The notes under the pieces: model-generated
The model's database searches: none
The model's input: the letters and a program-made list of their open reading frames with translations, nothing else
What the model was told of the DNA's origin: nothing
Translations under genes and position numbers: made by a program
Source: Micavibrio sp. UBA6139
Lineage (GTDB): Bacteria; Pseudomonadota; Alphaproteobacteria; Micavibrionales; Micavibrionaceae
Assembly: GCA_002423285.1 (NCBI GenBank)
Contig: DIVF01000052.1
Coordinates: forward strand, 1 to 45,729
Length of the DNA: 45,729 nucleotides
Direction of reading: 5' to 3'
Shown: positions 16,604 to 24,884 of the stretch, piece by piece
Position numbering within the stretch: position 1 is the stretch's first letter
Layout of the letters: every line of letters starts with the position of its first letter

Positions 16604-17035
16604 CTAATGGCAAATCGCCCAGGTCTTGCTGACGCCCTTGTTGGTTTCGCCCTTGATGATGATGTCACCCTGCGCAACGGTGTAGCAGGAAAAGATTGGC
16701 ATCATGGTGCGCAGGACCAGTTCAAGGCGTTCACCCGGATAGAACGGACCAAAGCTGCAAGACCGCTGGCTTTGTTTGGGGCCAAGGCGGAAATTCAAAC
16801 GTTGGCGGGCTTGGGTGCCATCGGCTGTCGGGTAAAGGGCGGTGACCATACTGCCTGTCACCGTATAGGGGGCCGTATTCATAATATTAAAACAGCGCGA
16901 CCCATCGGGGTTTGGCGGGTCCAGCATAATCGGCGCGGTCAATAATTGGGAATTATCAGACTTCACACCTTGCGCCCCCGCCACATTCGGCAGGACCAGA
17001 CACAAGGTTAAGATGAAGACCAATGAAAATCGCAT
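16604..17035 (-). CDS. Secreted hypothetical protein
   Basis: The protein has 143 residues with a clear Sec signal peptide (MRFSLVFILTLCLVLPNVAGAQ, cleavage likely after AGA). The mature part is about 120 residues and holds four Cys (RCF, RSC, FSC, AIC), so periplasmic disulphides are likely. Segments such as LDPPNPDGSRCFNIMNTAPYTVTGSMVT suggest a beta-rich fold. I do not recognise the family. It stands alone, convergent with the DUF6414-like gene and divergent from the small acetyltransferase gene. Confidence 0.7.
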   Translation of the reverse strand: MRFSLVFILTLCLVLPNVAGAQGVKSDNSQLLTAPIMLDPPNPDGSRCFNIMNTAPYTVTGSMVTALYPTADGTQARQRLNFRLGPKQSQRSCSFGPFYPGERLELVLRTMMPIFSCYTVAQGDIIIKGETNKGVSKTWAICH

Positions 17036-17131
17036 CCCATATCATACCACAACCGTACCTTGACCGGGAAGACGCCGACCACCACATCATTGTCTGATGT
17101 TTGATAGAAAAAACAAACAAGGACGCAGATC

Positions 17132-17410
17132 ATGGGCCATACCGTCACCGACAATACCGCCGAACAGCGTTTTGAACTGGAAGAGGGCGGGGAGATTGCC
17201 TTTGCCAATTACCGCGTGGCGAGCGGTATCATGTTTATTGATCACGTTGAATCACCCCCGGCCTTGCGCGGGACCGGAACGGCCGGACGATTGATGGAGG
17301 GTGTGAGCGGATTCGCCCGTGACCGGAACCTGAAAATGCACCCAATTTGCGGTTATGCGGCGTCTTGGCTGCACAAACACAAGGAATATCAGGATTTAAT
17401 GGCCAATTAA
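17132..17410 (+). CDS. Small GNAT-type N-acetyltransferase, YjdJ-like
   Basis: The protein has 92 residues, the usual size of the compact GNAT group (YjdJ-like). The sequence shows FELEEGGEIAFANYRVASGIMFIDHVESPPALRGTGTAGRLMEGVSGFARDRNLKM-like order, with the acetyl-CoA-binding loop RGTGTAGRL at about residues 50-58 and the late PICGYAASWLHKHKEYQDL signature, which in this family carries the conserved Cys and Tyr/Trp. Substrate unknown. Confidence 0.82.
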   Translation: MGHTVTDNTAEQRFELEEGGEIAFANYRVASGIMFIDHVESPPALRGTGTAGRLMEGVSGFARDRNLKMHPICGYAASWLHKHKEYQDLMAN

Positions 17411-17422
17411 GGGGCGATTCGC

Positions 17423-18031
17423 CTATTTCAGGGCCAATTTCTCAGGAAAATACAGGCGATCGCGCTGTTCCTGGCTCCAGGCCCAGAAACCATCGGCTTC
17501 TTTCTGGTCTTGCAGTTCCATTTGCTTTTGGATTTCGACCAAAGTCTTCGCATCCAGATTGCCGCGCAGCCATGACGCGACAAAATTTTCAATATCGTTT
17601 GGCCGCTGAATGCGGAAAGTTTCTTCGCGCACCGCCTTGATCTTGCCGGGGACGTTTTCCGGCAACAATTCTTTGCTGGTCAGGGCAGTCACTTCCCCAT
17701 TGCTTTTGAAGACCAGCGCCATGCCGGCCTCTGGCAGGGTAACGAATTTGCTGCGCAGATCGCTTTTGCAGGTATCGTGCAAGTTCAAGATCAGGACCAG
17801 TGAATCGCCCTTTTCAGGTTTCAGCGATGATCCCTTGGTGCCTTCTTCAATATCCAGAATGTAGTGCCATGCACCGCTGACGCTGTGCTCGCCTTGTTCA
17901 AAAGCGCGGTTGGTCGCACGGACGAGGGCACGCATTGTGTCGGCAAACCCCTGTGCCAGACTGATAGCGTTGGAAACCTCATTAAAACGGTCATTGAGGG
18001 CGCGGGAAAGAATGCTGTGAACGCTGGACAT
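17423..18031 (-). CDS. Hypothetical protein
   Basis: A 202-residue soluble protein that I cannot assign. It has no signal peptide and no membrane segment. The N-terminal 50 residues look helical (RALNDRFNEVSNAISLAQGFADTMRALVRATNRAF). The middle contains beta-like stretches (GDSLVLILNLHD, GMALVFKSNGEVTAL), and the end is charged and Trp-containing. It is convergent with the small acetyltransferase gene, the stops 12 bp apart. Confidence 0.65.
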   Translation of the reverse strand: MSSVHSILSRALNDRFNEVSNAISLAQGFADTMRALVRATNRAFEQGEHSVSGAWHYILDIEEGTKGSSLKPEKGDSLVLILNLHDTCKSDLRSKFVTLPEAGMALVFKSNGEVTALTSKELLPENVPGKIKAVREETFRIQRPNDIENFVASWLRGNLDAKTLVEIQKQMELQDQKEADGFWAWSQEQRDRLYFPEKLALK

Positions 18032-18176
18032 GGGGAAAACCTCTACAATAAATTTTTTTATGATGGCTCAATTAAGCCCTTTCCGGTGTTTCTGTCAAAG
18101 GGAGGTTTTTTCTGGTTTGCGGTCTGGCTGTCATGCTAGAGATTATTCCATAATAAAAATATGAAAACAGGGCGCC

Positions 18177-18782
18177 ATGACAAAACGAAAAATCACCCCC
18201 CATTTTTACACGGTCTCAGACCCGGAATGCAGCCTGCAATCCCGCTTCTTTAAACCTGCCGTGGCGTTTGAAGTGACCTATGGCGTGGATGGGATCGCCG
18301 GGTTGTACCAGTTTCCGCGCGGGACCTTGGCCTCCGCCTTTGAAGACGCCGCCTGCCGGATCTTTCGCAGCAACCAATACTATGCTATGCCCACCGAGAA
18401 AGATTTCAGCATCCGCCGGATCAAAGAACCCAGCGAAGCAGCCATGAGCGTCAACCGCAATTTATGGAATCGCCTTGTGGCCCTAAACCCGGAATTGGCC
18501 GTGGTCACTCCGCGCATGGATGAACCCATGGATTTGCACGATGCCATTTTTGGCGCGGCAGCCCTGTTGAACCCGACCGACATCCAGTTCTTTATCAAGG
18601 CCAAGCAGGAAACCGGGTCGTGGCAAGCCTATGGCCTGACCATGGATAATCCTGAATATCGCGCCCTGAATGATGAAGTGACCGCACGGACGGGTCTTTT
18701 GGGGAAACGGGATCGTCCGCATTGGCTGGCCGCACCAGAAACATTGCATGAGATGATCCGAAAAATGGATCTGAAGCTTTAA
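18177..18782 (+). CDS. Hypothetical protein
   Basis: A 201-residue soluble protein of unknown family. It starts MTKRKITPHFYTVSDPECSLQSRFF and has no signal or membrane segment. The ATG follows GGGCGCC, a weak ribosome site. Its stop codon overlaps the stop of the opposite-strand reductase gene by three bases, so the two transcripts converge tightly. Codon use resembles the core genes. Confidence 0.65.
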   Translation: MTKRKITPHFYTVSDPECSLQSRFFKPAVAFEVTYGVDGIAGLYQFPRGTLASAFEDAACRIFRSNQYYAMPTEKDFSIRRIKEPSEAAMSVNRNLWNRLVALNPELAVVTPRMDEPMDLHDAIFGAAALLNPTDIQFFIKAKQETGSWQAYGLTMDNPEYRALNDEVTARTGLLGKRDRPHWLAAPETLHEMIRKMDLKL

Positions 18783-19798
18783 CGACCGGGCACGCCCTTA
18801 CTGGTCGAATATTCCATGTGCAGTTCCTTGCCTGGGTTCAGGCGGTGATAAATCGCGTGCGATGCCTGTGCGGCTTCGGCAAAGCCCGTCAAAATCAGTT
18901 TTAATTTGTGGCTGTAAGCAACAATGTCGCCAATTGCATAGATACCAGGAACTGATGTTTCCGCCGTGGCAGGGTCAACCGTGATATGGTGATGCTCAAT
19001 CCCCAGACCCCAATCGGCAATCGGCCCCAAACTGGCGGCCAGACCAAAGAACGGCAGCAATATATCAGCCTCAATCGTACGCGTACGACCATCCAGATCA
19101 GCGACCTCAACCGCAGAAATCTGGCCCTTATCACCGAAAATCCCATGAAGCTGAAACGGAATGGCCAGCTCAACTGTACCTGCCGCCGCCAGCGCCCGTA
19201 ATTTCGCGATATTTTCCGGGGCGGCCCGGAACTGGTCGCGACGGTGAACAACAGTGACCTTCGCGGCCACATCGGCCAGCGCCAAGGCCCAATCAACAGC
19301 ACTATCACCACCACCGGCAATGACCACGCGCTTGCCGCGGAAATCTTCCCGGCGGCGAACCATATAAAAAACGCTGGTCCCTTCGTACGTTTCAATGTCT
19401 TTCAGCGGCGGACGGTTTGGGCCGAAAGCCCCGCCGCCTGCGGCAATCACCACCGTACGCGCCTGTATGCTTTGCCCCTTGGATGTGGTCAGGGTCCAAA
19501 GACCAGCCCCCGCATCCCGCACCAGACCATTGACCGTTTGGCCCAGATAATAGATGGGCGCAAAGGGCGCAGCCTGCGCCTCTAAATTCGCAATCAGGTC
19601 GCCGGCAGCGACATTTGGCAAACCCGGAATATCATAGATCGGCTTTTCAGGATAAAGGGCCGTACATTGCCCGCCAATATCGGACAGGGAATCAATCACA
19701 CAAGACGACAACCCCAGCATCCCACACTGGAACACCGCAAACAGCCCAACCGGGCCAGCACCAATAATGGCGACATCTTTGAGTTGATTTTCGGACAT
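18779..19798 (-). CDS. Ferredoxin/flavodoxin-NADP+ reductase, thioredoxin-reductase-like type
   Basis: A 339-residue two-dinucleotide-binding flavoprotein. The FAD-binding motif is IIGAGPVGLF (G13-x-G15-x-x-G18), followed by DIGGQCTALYPEKPIYDIPG. The NADP-binding segment is VVIAGGGDSAVDWALALADVA with VVHRRDQFRA. The late FAD motif is GIYAIGDI. The CxxC redox pair of true thioredoxin reductases is missing, which places it with the YumC-like ferredoxin-NADP reductases that pass electrons between NADPH and ferredoxin or flavodoxin. No ferredoxin gene is next to it. Confidence 0.9.
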   Translation of the reverse strand: MSENQLKDVAIIGAGPVGLFAVFQCGMLGLSSCVIDSLSDIGGQCTALYPEKPIYDIPGLPNVAAGDLIANLEAQAAPFAPIYYLGQTVNGLVRDAGAGLWTLTTSKGQSIQARTVVIAAGGGAFGPNRPPLKDIETYEGTSVFYMVRRREDFRGKRVVIAGGGDSAVDWALALADVAAKVTVVHRRDQFRAAPENIAKLRALAAAGTVELAIPFQLHGIFGDKGQISAVEVADLDGRTRTIEADILLPFFGLAASLGPIADWGLGIEHHHITVDPATAETSVPGIYAIGDIVAYSHKLKLILTGFAEAAQASHAIYHRLNPGKELHMEYSTSKGVPGR

Positions 19799-19839
19799 GC
19801 CCCTTTTTACAAGGAAGGGGGGAAAGTTGAAAGGGGTTT

Positions 19840-19860
19840 TAAGGGGGCACTGCCCCCTTA
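19840..19860 (-). terminator. GC-rich hairpin between two minus-strand genes
   Basis: TAAGGGGGCA and TGCCCCCTTA form a 10-bp perfect stem with a one-base centre. It lies upstream of the reductase gene and downstream of the hypothetical gene at 19875, so it may end the latter. Member of the dispersed hairpin family. Confidence 0.55.
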
Positions 19861-19874
19861 GACCCTATTCCTTT

Positions 19875-20561
19875 TTAAGACGCGTAGAGGGACAGACTCA
19901 TCGGCATTTTGGTGACGGAGTCGACCAGACTGCCTTTCACGTATTCCCGCTGGGACCGTTCCAGCAAAACCGTGTCGGCTTTGCCGTCTTTTTCGCCCAG
20001 AGTAATATTGGCGATTTCGACCTGGCCGTTCAGAATATCGGTGATGGCCAGTTGGGATGGTTTGCCGTCCTTGTAATCAACGGCAATGCGCAGGCGGCTG
20101 CCGGTTCCGGTCAGGGTGTAAACCTGACGCTTGCCTTCTTGATAGCGTTCTTCCAGCGTATCGGTGGTGACATCACGGGTGACCGACCCGGAATCGGCGA
20201 TAACAGATTGAAAACCCTTAATTAATTCCAGCGTTTCGCCGGATAATTTGGTCAAATCGATGTCGCTGTCATCAAAGAAGCTCATGAACAGATCCAGCGC
20301 CCCCTTTTGCACCCCGGACAAAGTCGGGTTGGCAGAGCCATCGGCGTTTTTGGCGTTCAAAATGGCCTGCGCCTCGGCAGACAGGGAAACATTATCGACA
20401 CCATTTTTTTCCTGTGCGGCGGCAATCGCAGCCTGTGTCGCTGCATTTCCGGCAGTTCTTGCCTGTGCCAGCGTGTCAAAAATGTTGGTTTTTCCCCCGC
20501 CCATATAGTCAATCAGGGACGGACGATTGGCCAACATGCCCTTCAAAGAGGCTAAATCCAT
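19875..20561 (-). CDS. Hypothetical protein with flagellin-like N-terminal composition
   Basis: A 228-residue protein of unknown family. The first half is rich in Ala, Asn, Thr and Gln (TAGNAATQAAIAAAQEKNG, then VDNVSLSAEAQAILNAKNADG), and such low-complexity, Cys-free sequence is typical of secreted or flagellum-associated proteins, though no signal peptide is visible. The second half alternates Gly, Thr and charged residues (TLTGTGSRLRIAVDYKDGKPSQLAITDIL) and is probably beta-rich. I chose ATG 20561 over GTG 20570 because AAGGGTG lies at a good distance from it. It is divergent from tsaE. Confidence 0.65.
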   Translation of the reverse strand: MDLASLKGMLANRPSLIDYMGGGKTNIFDTLAQARTAGNAATQAAIAAAQEKNGVDNVSLSAEAQAILNAKNADGSANPTLSGVQKGALDLFMSFFDDSDIDLTKLSGETLELIKGFQSVIADSGSVTRDVTTDTLEERYQEGKRQVYTLTGTGSRLRIAVDYKDGKPSQLAITDILNGQVEIANITLGEKDGKADTVLLERSQREYVKGSLVDSVTKMPMSLSLYAS

Positions 20562-20644
20562 TATAATCACCCTTGTCTGTCAGAATTTGTTTTCTTGTTA
20601 AGGGGATCATTGCAAGCCCCGTGCCATTCCGGGTAAAAGGGGGA

Positions 20645-21136
20645 ATGGACACACCCATTCCTTATATTTCCCGGTCTGAAGCTGATACGGAAAAACTGGC
20701 CCGTTATCTGGCCAGCCTCCTGTTGCCCGGTGACGCCGTGTTTTTAGACGGGGATTTGGGGATGGGGAAAAGCGTCTTTGCCCGCGAATTGATCCGCACC
20801 GCGACCGATATGCCGGATATGGATGTCCCCAGCCCGACTTTCACGCTGGTCCAGATTTACGACACGGATACGGCACCGATCTGGCATTTCGACCTCTACC
20901 GCATCAAAACCCCGGAAGAGGTCTGGGAATTGGGGTGGGAAGATGCGCTGCAGGATATAATTCTGGTGGAATGGCCGTCGCGGCTTGGTTCTGGGCTTGC
21001 ACCCGCCAATCGCCTTGCGCTAGGCTTTCAACAAGACAACCAAGGCAGCGACAACCGCATTATTACCATCACCCCCATGGGTGCATGGAAAAAGCGGTGG
21101 GATCAAAGCGCATTTGAACAGGCCCTTTCGCCATGA
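20645..21136 (+). CDS. tsaE: tRNA threonylcarbamoyladenosine biosynthesis ATPase TsaE
   Basis: TsaE is the small ATPase that cycles the TsaB-TsaD complex forming t6A37 in ANN-decoding tRNAs. The protein has 163 residues, typical length. Walker A is GDLGMGKSVFAREL; the switch-like VPSPTFTLVQIYD and HFDLYRI motifs and the ILVEWPSRLG segment follow, as in the family. ATG 20645 follows AAAAGGGGGA; the frame is open further upstream but gives no family sequence. Its stop overlaps the next start (ATGA), beginning a run of four coupled genes. Confidence 0.92.
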   Translation: MDTPIPYISRSEADTEKLARYLASLLLPGDAVFLDGDLGMGKSVFARELIRTATDMPDMDVPSPTFTLVQIYDTDTAPIWHFDLYRIKTPEEVWELGWEDALQDIILVEWPSRLGSGLAPANRLALGFQQDNQGSDNRIITITPMGAWKKRWDQSAFEQALSP

Positions 21137-21873
21137 CCAAACGAAACCTTCCCGATCATGCCTTTATTCTGGCCGCTGGCATGGGCAGCCGTTTGCGCCC
21201 CTATACCGACACCATGCCAAAACCGCTGGTTCCCGTGAACGGCAAGTCGATGATCGACCACACGCTGGATAAGCTGGTCGCCCTTGGCATCCGCGAAGTG
21301 ACGGTCAACATCCATTATATGGCCGATAAGATGCAAGAACATCTGGGCCAACGTACATCCCCCCGCCTGACCTATTCGTGGGAACGCGAACTCCTTGATA
21401 CGGGCGGCGGGATCAAAAAGGCCCTCTACACCATGGGCCGTAAACCCTTTTATATCTTCAGCGGCGATACGCTGTGGGAGGATGGCCCGTCCGGCAATAC
21501 CCTGTCGCGCCTTGCCTCCGCTTGGGATGATTCCATGGATTTGCTGCTTTTGCTGCAACCGGTTGACCGCATGACCCTGACCCACGGGACGGGCGATTAT
21601 GATATCGACGCAAACGGCAAACCCCTGCGCAACCGCAACCGTCAGGGCCAATATTTCTGGCCAAGCATCCGCATGGCGCACCCAAGGCTGTTTGACAACA
21701 CCCCGGACGGGAAGTTTTCCTTCCTTGATCTGATGGACCGCGCCGAAGCGGCCGGAAGGTTGGGTGCCCTCGTCCATGACGGCCTTTGCCACCATATCAC
21801 CGCCCCCGATGATCTGGACCGGATCAATGCGTTTTACGCATCGCGCCGCCCCGGCGGCCCGAAAGTGGCATGA
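21133..21873 (+). CDS. murU: Sugar-1-phosphate nucleotidyltransferase, MurU-like
   Basis: The protein has 246 residues with the nucleotide-binding signature ILAAGMGSRLRPYTDTMPKPLVPVNGKSMIDHTL. The metal/substrate segment FYIFSGDTLW and the C-terminal FWPSIRMAHPRLFD are also present. In Alphaproteobacteria and Pseudomonas this subgroup converts MurNAc-1-phosphate to UDP-MurNAc in cell-wall recycling, with the kinase AmgK usually encoded beside it. No such kinase gene is present between tsaE and this gene. The gene is coupled to tsaE and addB by ATGA overlaps. The substrate is inferred from subgroup and context. Confidence 0.8.
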   Translation: MTKRNLPDHAFILAAGMGSRLRPYTDTMPKPLVPVNGKSMIDHTLDKLVALGIREVTVNIHYMADKMQEHLGQRTSPRLTYSWERELLDTGGGIKKALYTMGRKPFYIFSGDTLWEDGPSGNTLSRLASAWDDSMDLLLLLQPVDRMTLTHGTGDYDIDANGKPLRNRNRQGQYFWPSIRMAHPRLFDNTPDGKFSFLDLMDRAEAAGRLGALVHDGLCHHITAPDDLDRINAFYASRRPGGPKVA

Positions 21874-24800
21874 CCCAACCCTCCGCAAGCCCCACCCTTT
21901 ATACCATTCCCGCCGGGGTGGGTTTTGCCGATATTTTTGCTGCAACATTGCTGCAGCAAAATCAGGATAACCCGGAAAAACTGGCTGAAACGCTGATCCT
22001 TTTACCAACCCGCCGGGCGTGCCGTATTGTGCGCGAAGCGTTCCTGCGCCAATCAGGCGGGGTGGCGTTGTTGTTGCCGCGTATGCAGACCTTGGGCGAT
22101 GTCGATGAGGATTCCTTAAGCCTTGAAATGGCAGCACTGGGCGATGTGGCGGAAGCCAGCCTGAACATCCCGCCAGCCCTGTCCCCCTTACGCCGCCGGA
22201 TGATTTTGATGCGCCTGATTTTACAGCGCGAAGCGGCCGCACAAAAGGCGAAGGGGTCGGGGGAGGCTTACCCGCCGGATCAAGCCTTGGCTCTGGCCGA
22301 TGCGCTTGGCGAACTGATGGACCGCATCCAGACCGAAGGGTTGGATATGGCCGCCTTGCCCGGTCTGGTCGATGGTGATTTTGCCGAACATTGGCAGATT
22401 ACGGTCGATTTCCTGACCATTATCAGCACGCAATGGCCCGCCATTCTGGCCGCTTATGGGTGTATTGATGCCACCGAACGGCGCAATCTTTTGCTGCGCG
22501 CATTGGCCAGACACTGGGAATCCAACCCACCGCAACACCGCGTGATTGCCGCCGGGTCCACCGGGTCGATCCCGGCATCCGGGGATTTGCTGCGCGTTGT
22601 TGCCAATCTGCCGATGGGGTCTGTAATCCTGCCGGGGCTGGATCAGGATATGGACGCCGCCAGCTGGGATGCCATTGATGACACCCACCCGCAGGCGACC
22701 TTAAAAGATTTGCTGCACAAAATGGGTGTAGGCCGGGATGATGTAAAACCTTGGCCGATTGAGGGGGGTCATGTTGCCACAACACCCCGCAACAAGCTGG
22801 CAACCGAAATCATGCGCCCGGCGGCGACCACCGAACACTGGCGGGCCTTATCTAAAAATGCTGCGCCTATTGCAGAAGGTCTCAACAACCTCCAGCGTTT
22901 CGACTGCGCCACGGCGCAGGAAGAAGCCCGCCTGATTTCCCTGATTTTCCGCCATGTTCAGCACCAACCCGGCAAAACCGCCGCCCTTGTTACCTTTGAC
23001 CGCGATCTGGCCCGGCGCGTCGCCGCCAATTGCGCCCGGTTTGATGTGCGGGTTGATGACACAGCCGGGATTCCGCTGGGTGCGACCCGGATTGGCAGTT
23101 TTTTAAGTCTGGTCGCCGAAGCCTGGTCCAGCGAACTGGCCCCCATTCCCCTTTTATCCCTGCTGAAACATTCCCACGCCGCCGCCGGGATGGATCATGG
23201 CCAGTACCGCCAAGGGGTGCGGAAACTTGACCGAATTTTACGCGGGCCCAGACCGGGGCCGGGCATTGATGGGCTTCGCGCCCATGTCATGGCGGAACAG
23301 GATAGCCTGTTGCCCCTGATCGACCGGATTGAGGAATGCTTCGCCCCGCTTTTAGACATAAAACCTGATTCCTACCATCCCTTCTTGAATATCCTGACCG
23401 CCCATATCCGGGTGGCCGAAGCACTGGCCAGCACCCTCGATCATGCCGGGGGGGAACGTCTGTGGATGGGGGATGAGGGGGAAGATGCCGCCCTGTTCCT
23501 GTCCGACCTGCGTGATCATTCAGGGGGCAGTTCCGGATCCTTGGACGGGATGCCAGACATTAGCGTTAATCATTATGGACCGATGCTCGATGTCCTGATG
23601 CGGGGTATTTCGGTTCGGCCTGCCTATGGCGCTCATCCCAGACTTATGATTATGGGCCCCCTCGAGTCCCGCTTGATCCAAGCTGATTATGTCATTTTAG
23701 GCGGGTTGAACGAGGGATCGTGGCCGCCCGCTCCCAAGACCGACCCATGGATGTCGCGGCCGATGCGGACCAGCTTTGGTCTGCCCGGCCCAGACCGTGG
23801 CATTGGCCTGTCGGCCCATGATTTTGTCCAGTGTCTTTGTACGCATACGGCCATTTTAACCCGGGCAGAACGGTCCGGCACAGCCCCGACCATCCCATCG
23901 CGGTGGCTACAGCGTCTTGATACCGTCTTGCAAGCGGCCGGTCTCACCTTGCCCCAATCCGACTGGCTAGAACAGGTCCGTACGCTTGACCGCCCCGCAG
24001 ATTCCCTTGCATTTCCACGCCCTGCGCCAACCCCGTCCGTGGCCGACCGCCCCGTACGTTTGTCAGTTACCGAGATCGAAACATGGATGCGTGACCCGTA
24101 TGCAGTGTATGCCAAGCATGTTCTATCCTTACGAAAACTGGACCCCGTCGATCAGAAACCGGACGCGGCGGACCGGGGGACAATCTTGCACGATACCCTC
24201 GAATCCTTCACCAAAGCGTACCCGCATACCGTACCGCATACGGCATATGATGAGTTATTGTCCATGGGACATACACGCCTGTACGAACAAGTGGCAGACC
24301 CCAAAACCCGCCATTTCTGGGGCGTACGGTTTGATCAGGCAGCATCGTGGTTCTTCCCCCATGAAGTACAGTGGCGTACGCAGGCAACCCCGGTCGCCAC
24401 CGAGGTCAAGGGCGACCTAACCCTGCCCAATATGCCATTTACCCTAACTGCTAAGGCCGACCGGATCGACCGGATGAAGGACGGGTCGGGTCTGGCGATC
24501 ATCGATTATAAAACCGGAACCCACCCGAACGAAAAACAGATCGTGTCCGGATTATCCCCCCAACTATCCCTGGAAGCCGCCATGGCGATGGAGGGGGTCT
24601 TCCCCGGCGTTCCCGGAGAACAGCCAGCGGTTTTGAGTTACTGGAAATTATCCGGTGGCCGGGGTGGTGGTAAGGCCACGACCCTGAAATCGGACCCGAA
24701 TGATCTGGCGGAAAAGGCCCTGCTGGGTCTGGAAAATCTGGTCCGGGTGTTTGCGAATGAAAACACCCCCTATCTCAGCCTGCCGCGTCCAGCGTTCCGA

Positions 24801-24884
24801 CCGAAATTCCAAGACTATGCCCATCTGGCCCGCGTTCAGGAATGGTCCGTTTTGGAAGATAATGATGACGGGGGTGAAACATGA
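21870..24884 (+). CDS. addB: Double-strand break repair protein AddB, alphaproteobacterial type
   Basis: A 1004-residue subunit of the AddAB helicase-nuclease that resects double-strand ends for RecA. The N-terminal part starts with LLPTRRACRIVREAFL, a helicase-like domain without a working Walker A in this type. The middle has the inactivated helicase core with YVILGGLNEGSWPPAPKTDPWMSRPMR. The C-terminal PD-(D/E)xK nuclease carries SVTEIETWMRDPYAVYAKHVL, RGTILHDTLESF and the active-site IDYKTG with Asp879. I do not see the four-Cys iron-sulphur cluster known from Bacillus AddB. The ATG overlaps the stop of murU and its own stop overlaps the addA start. Confidence 0.92.
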   Translation: MTQPSASPTLYTIPAGVGFADIFAATLLQQNQDNPEKLAETLILLPTRRACRIVREAFLRQSGGVALLLPRMQTLGDVDEDSLSLEMAALGDVAEASLNIPPALSPLRRRMILMRLILQREAAAQKAKGSGEAYPPDQALALADALGELMDRIQTEGLDMAALPGLVDGDFAEHWQITVDFLTIISTQWPAILAAYGCIDATERRNLLLRALARHWESNPPQHRVIAAGSTGSIPASGDLLRVVANLPMGSVILPGLDQDMDAASWDAIDDTHPQATLKDLLHKMGVGRDDVKPWPIEGGHVATTPRNKLATEIMRPAATTEHWRALSKNAAPIAEGLNNLQRFDCATAQEEARLISLIFRHVQHQPGKTAALVTFDRDLARRVAANCARFDVRVDDTAGIPLGATRIGSFLSLVAEAWSSELAPIPLLSLLKHSHAAAGMDHGQYRQGVRKLDRILRGPRPGPGIDGLRAHVMAEQDSLLPLIDRIEECFAPLLDIKPDSYHPFLNILTAHIRVAEALASTLDHAGGERLWMGDEGEDAALFLSDLRDHSGGSSGSLDGMPDISVNHYGPMLDVLMRGISVRPAYGAHPRLMIMGPLESRLIQADYVILGGLNEGSWPPAPKTDPWMSRPMRTSFGLPGPDRGIGLSAHDFVQCLCTHTAILTRAERSGTAPTIPSRWLQRLDTVLQAAGLTLPQSDWLEQVRTLDRPADSLAFPRPAPTPSVADRPVRLSVTEIETWMRDPYAVYAKHVLSLRKLDPVDQKPDAADRGTILHDTLESFTKAYPHTVPHTAYDELLSMGHTRLYEQVADPKTRHFWGVRFDQAASWFFPHEVQWRTQATPVATEVKGDLTLPNMPFTLTAKADRIDRMKDGSGLAIIDYKTGTHPNEKQIVSGLSPQLSLEAAMAMEGVFPGVPGEQPAVLSYWKLSGGRGGGKATTLKSDPNDLAEKALLGLENLVRVFANENTPYLSLPRPAFRPKFQDYAHLARVQEWSVLEDNDDGGET

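Noticed and set aside
21103..22242. 379-residue minus-strand ORF antisense to murU and addB
   Set aside because: The + strand genes have clear family motifs; this is a long GC-rich shadow.
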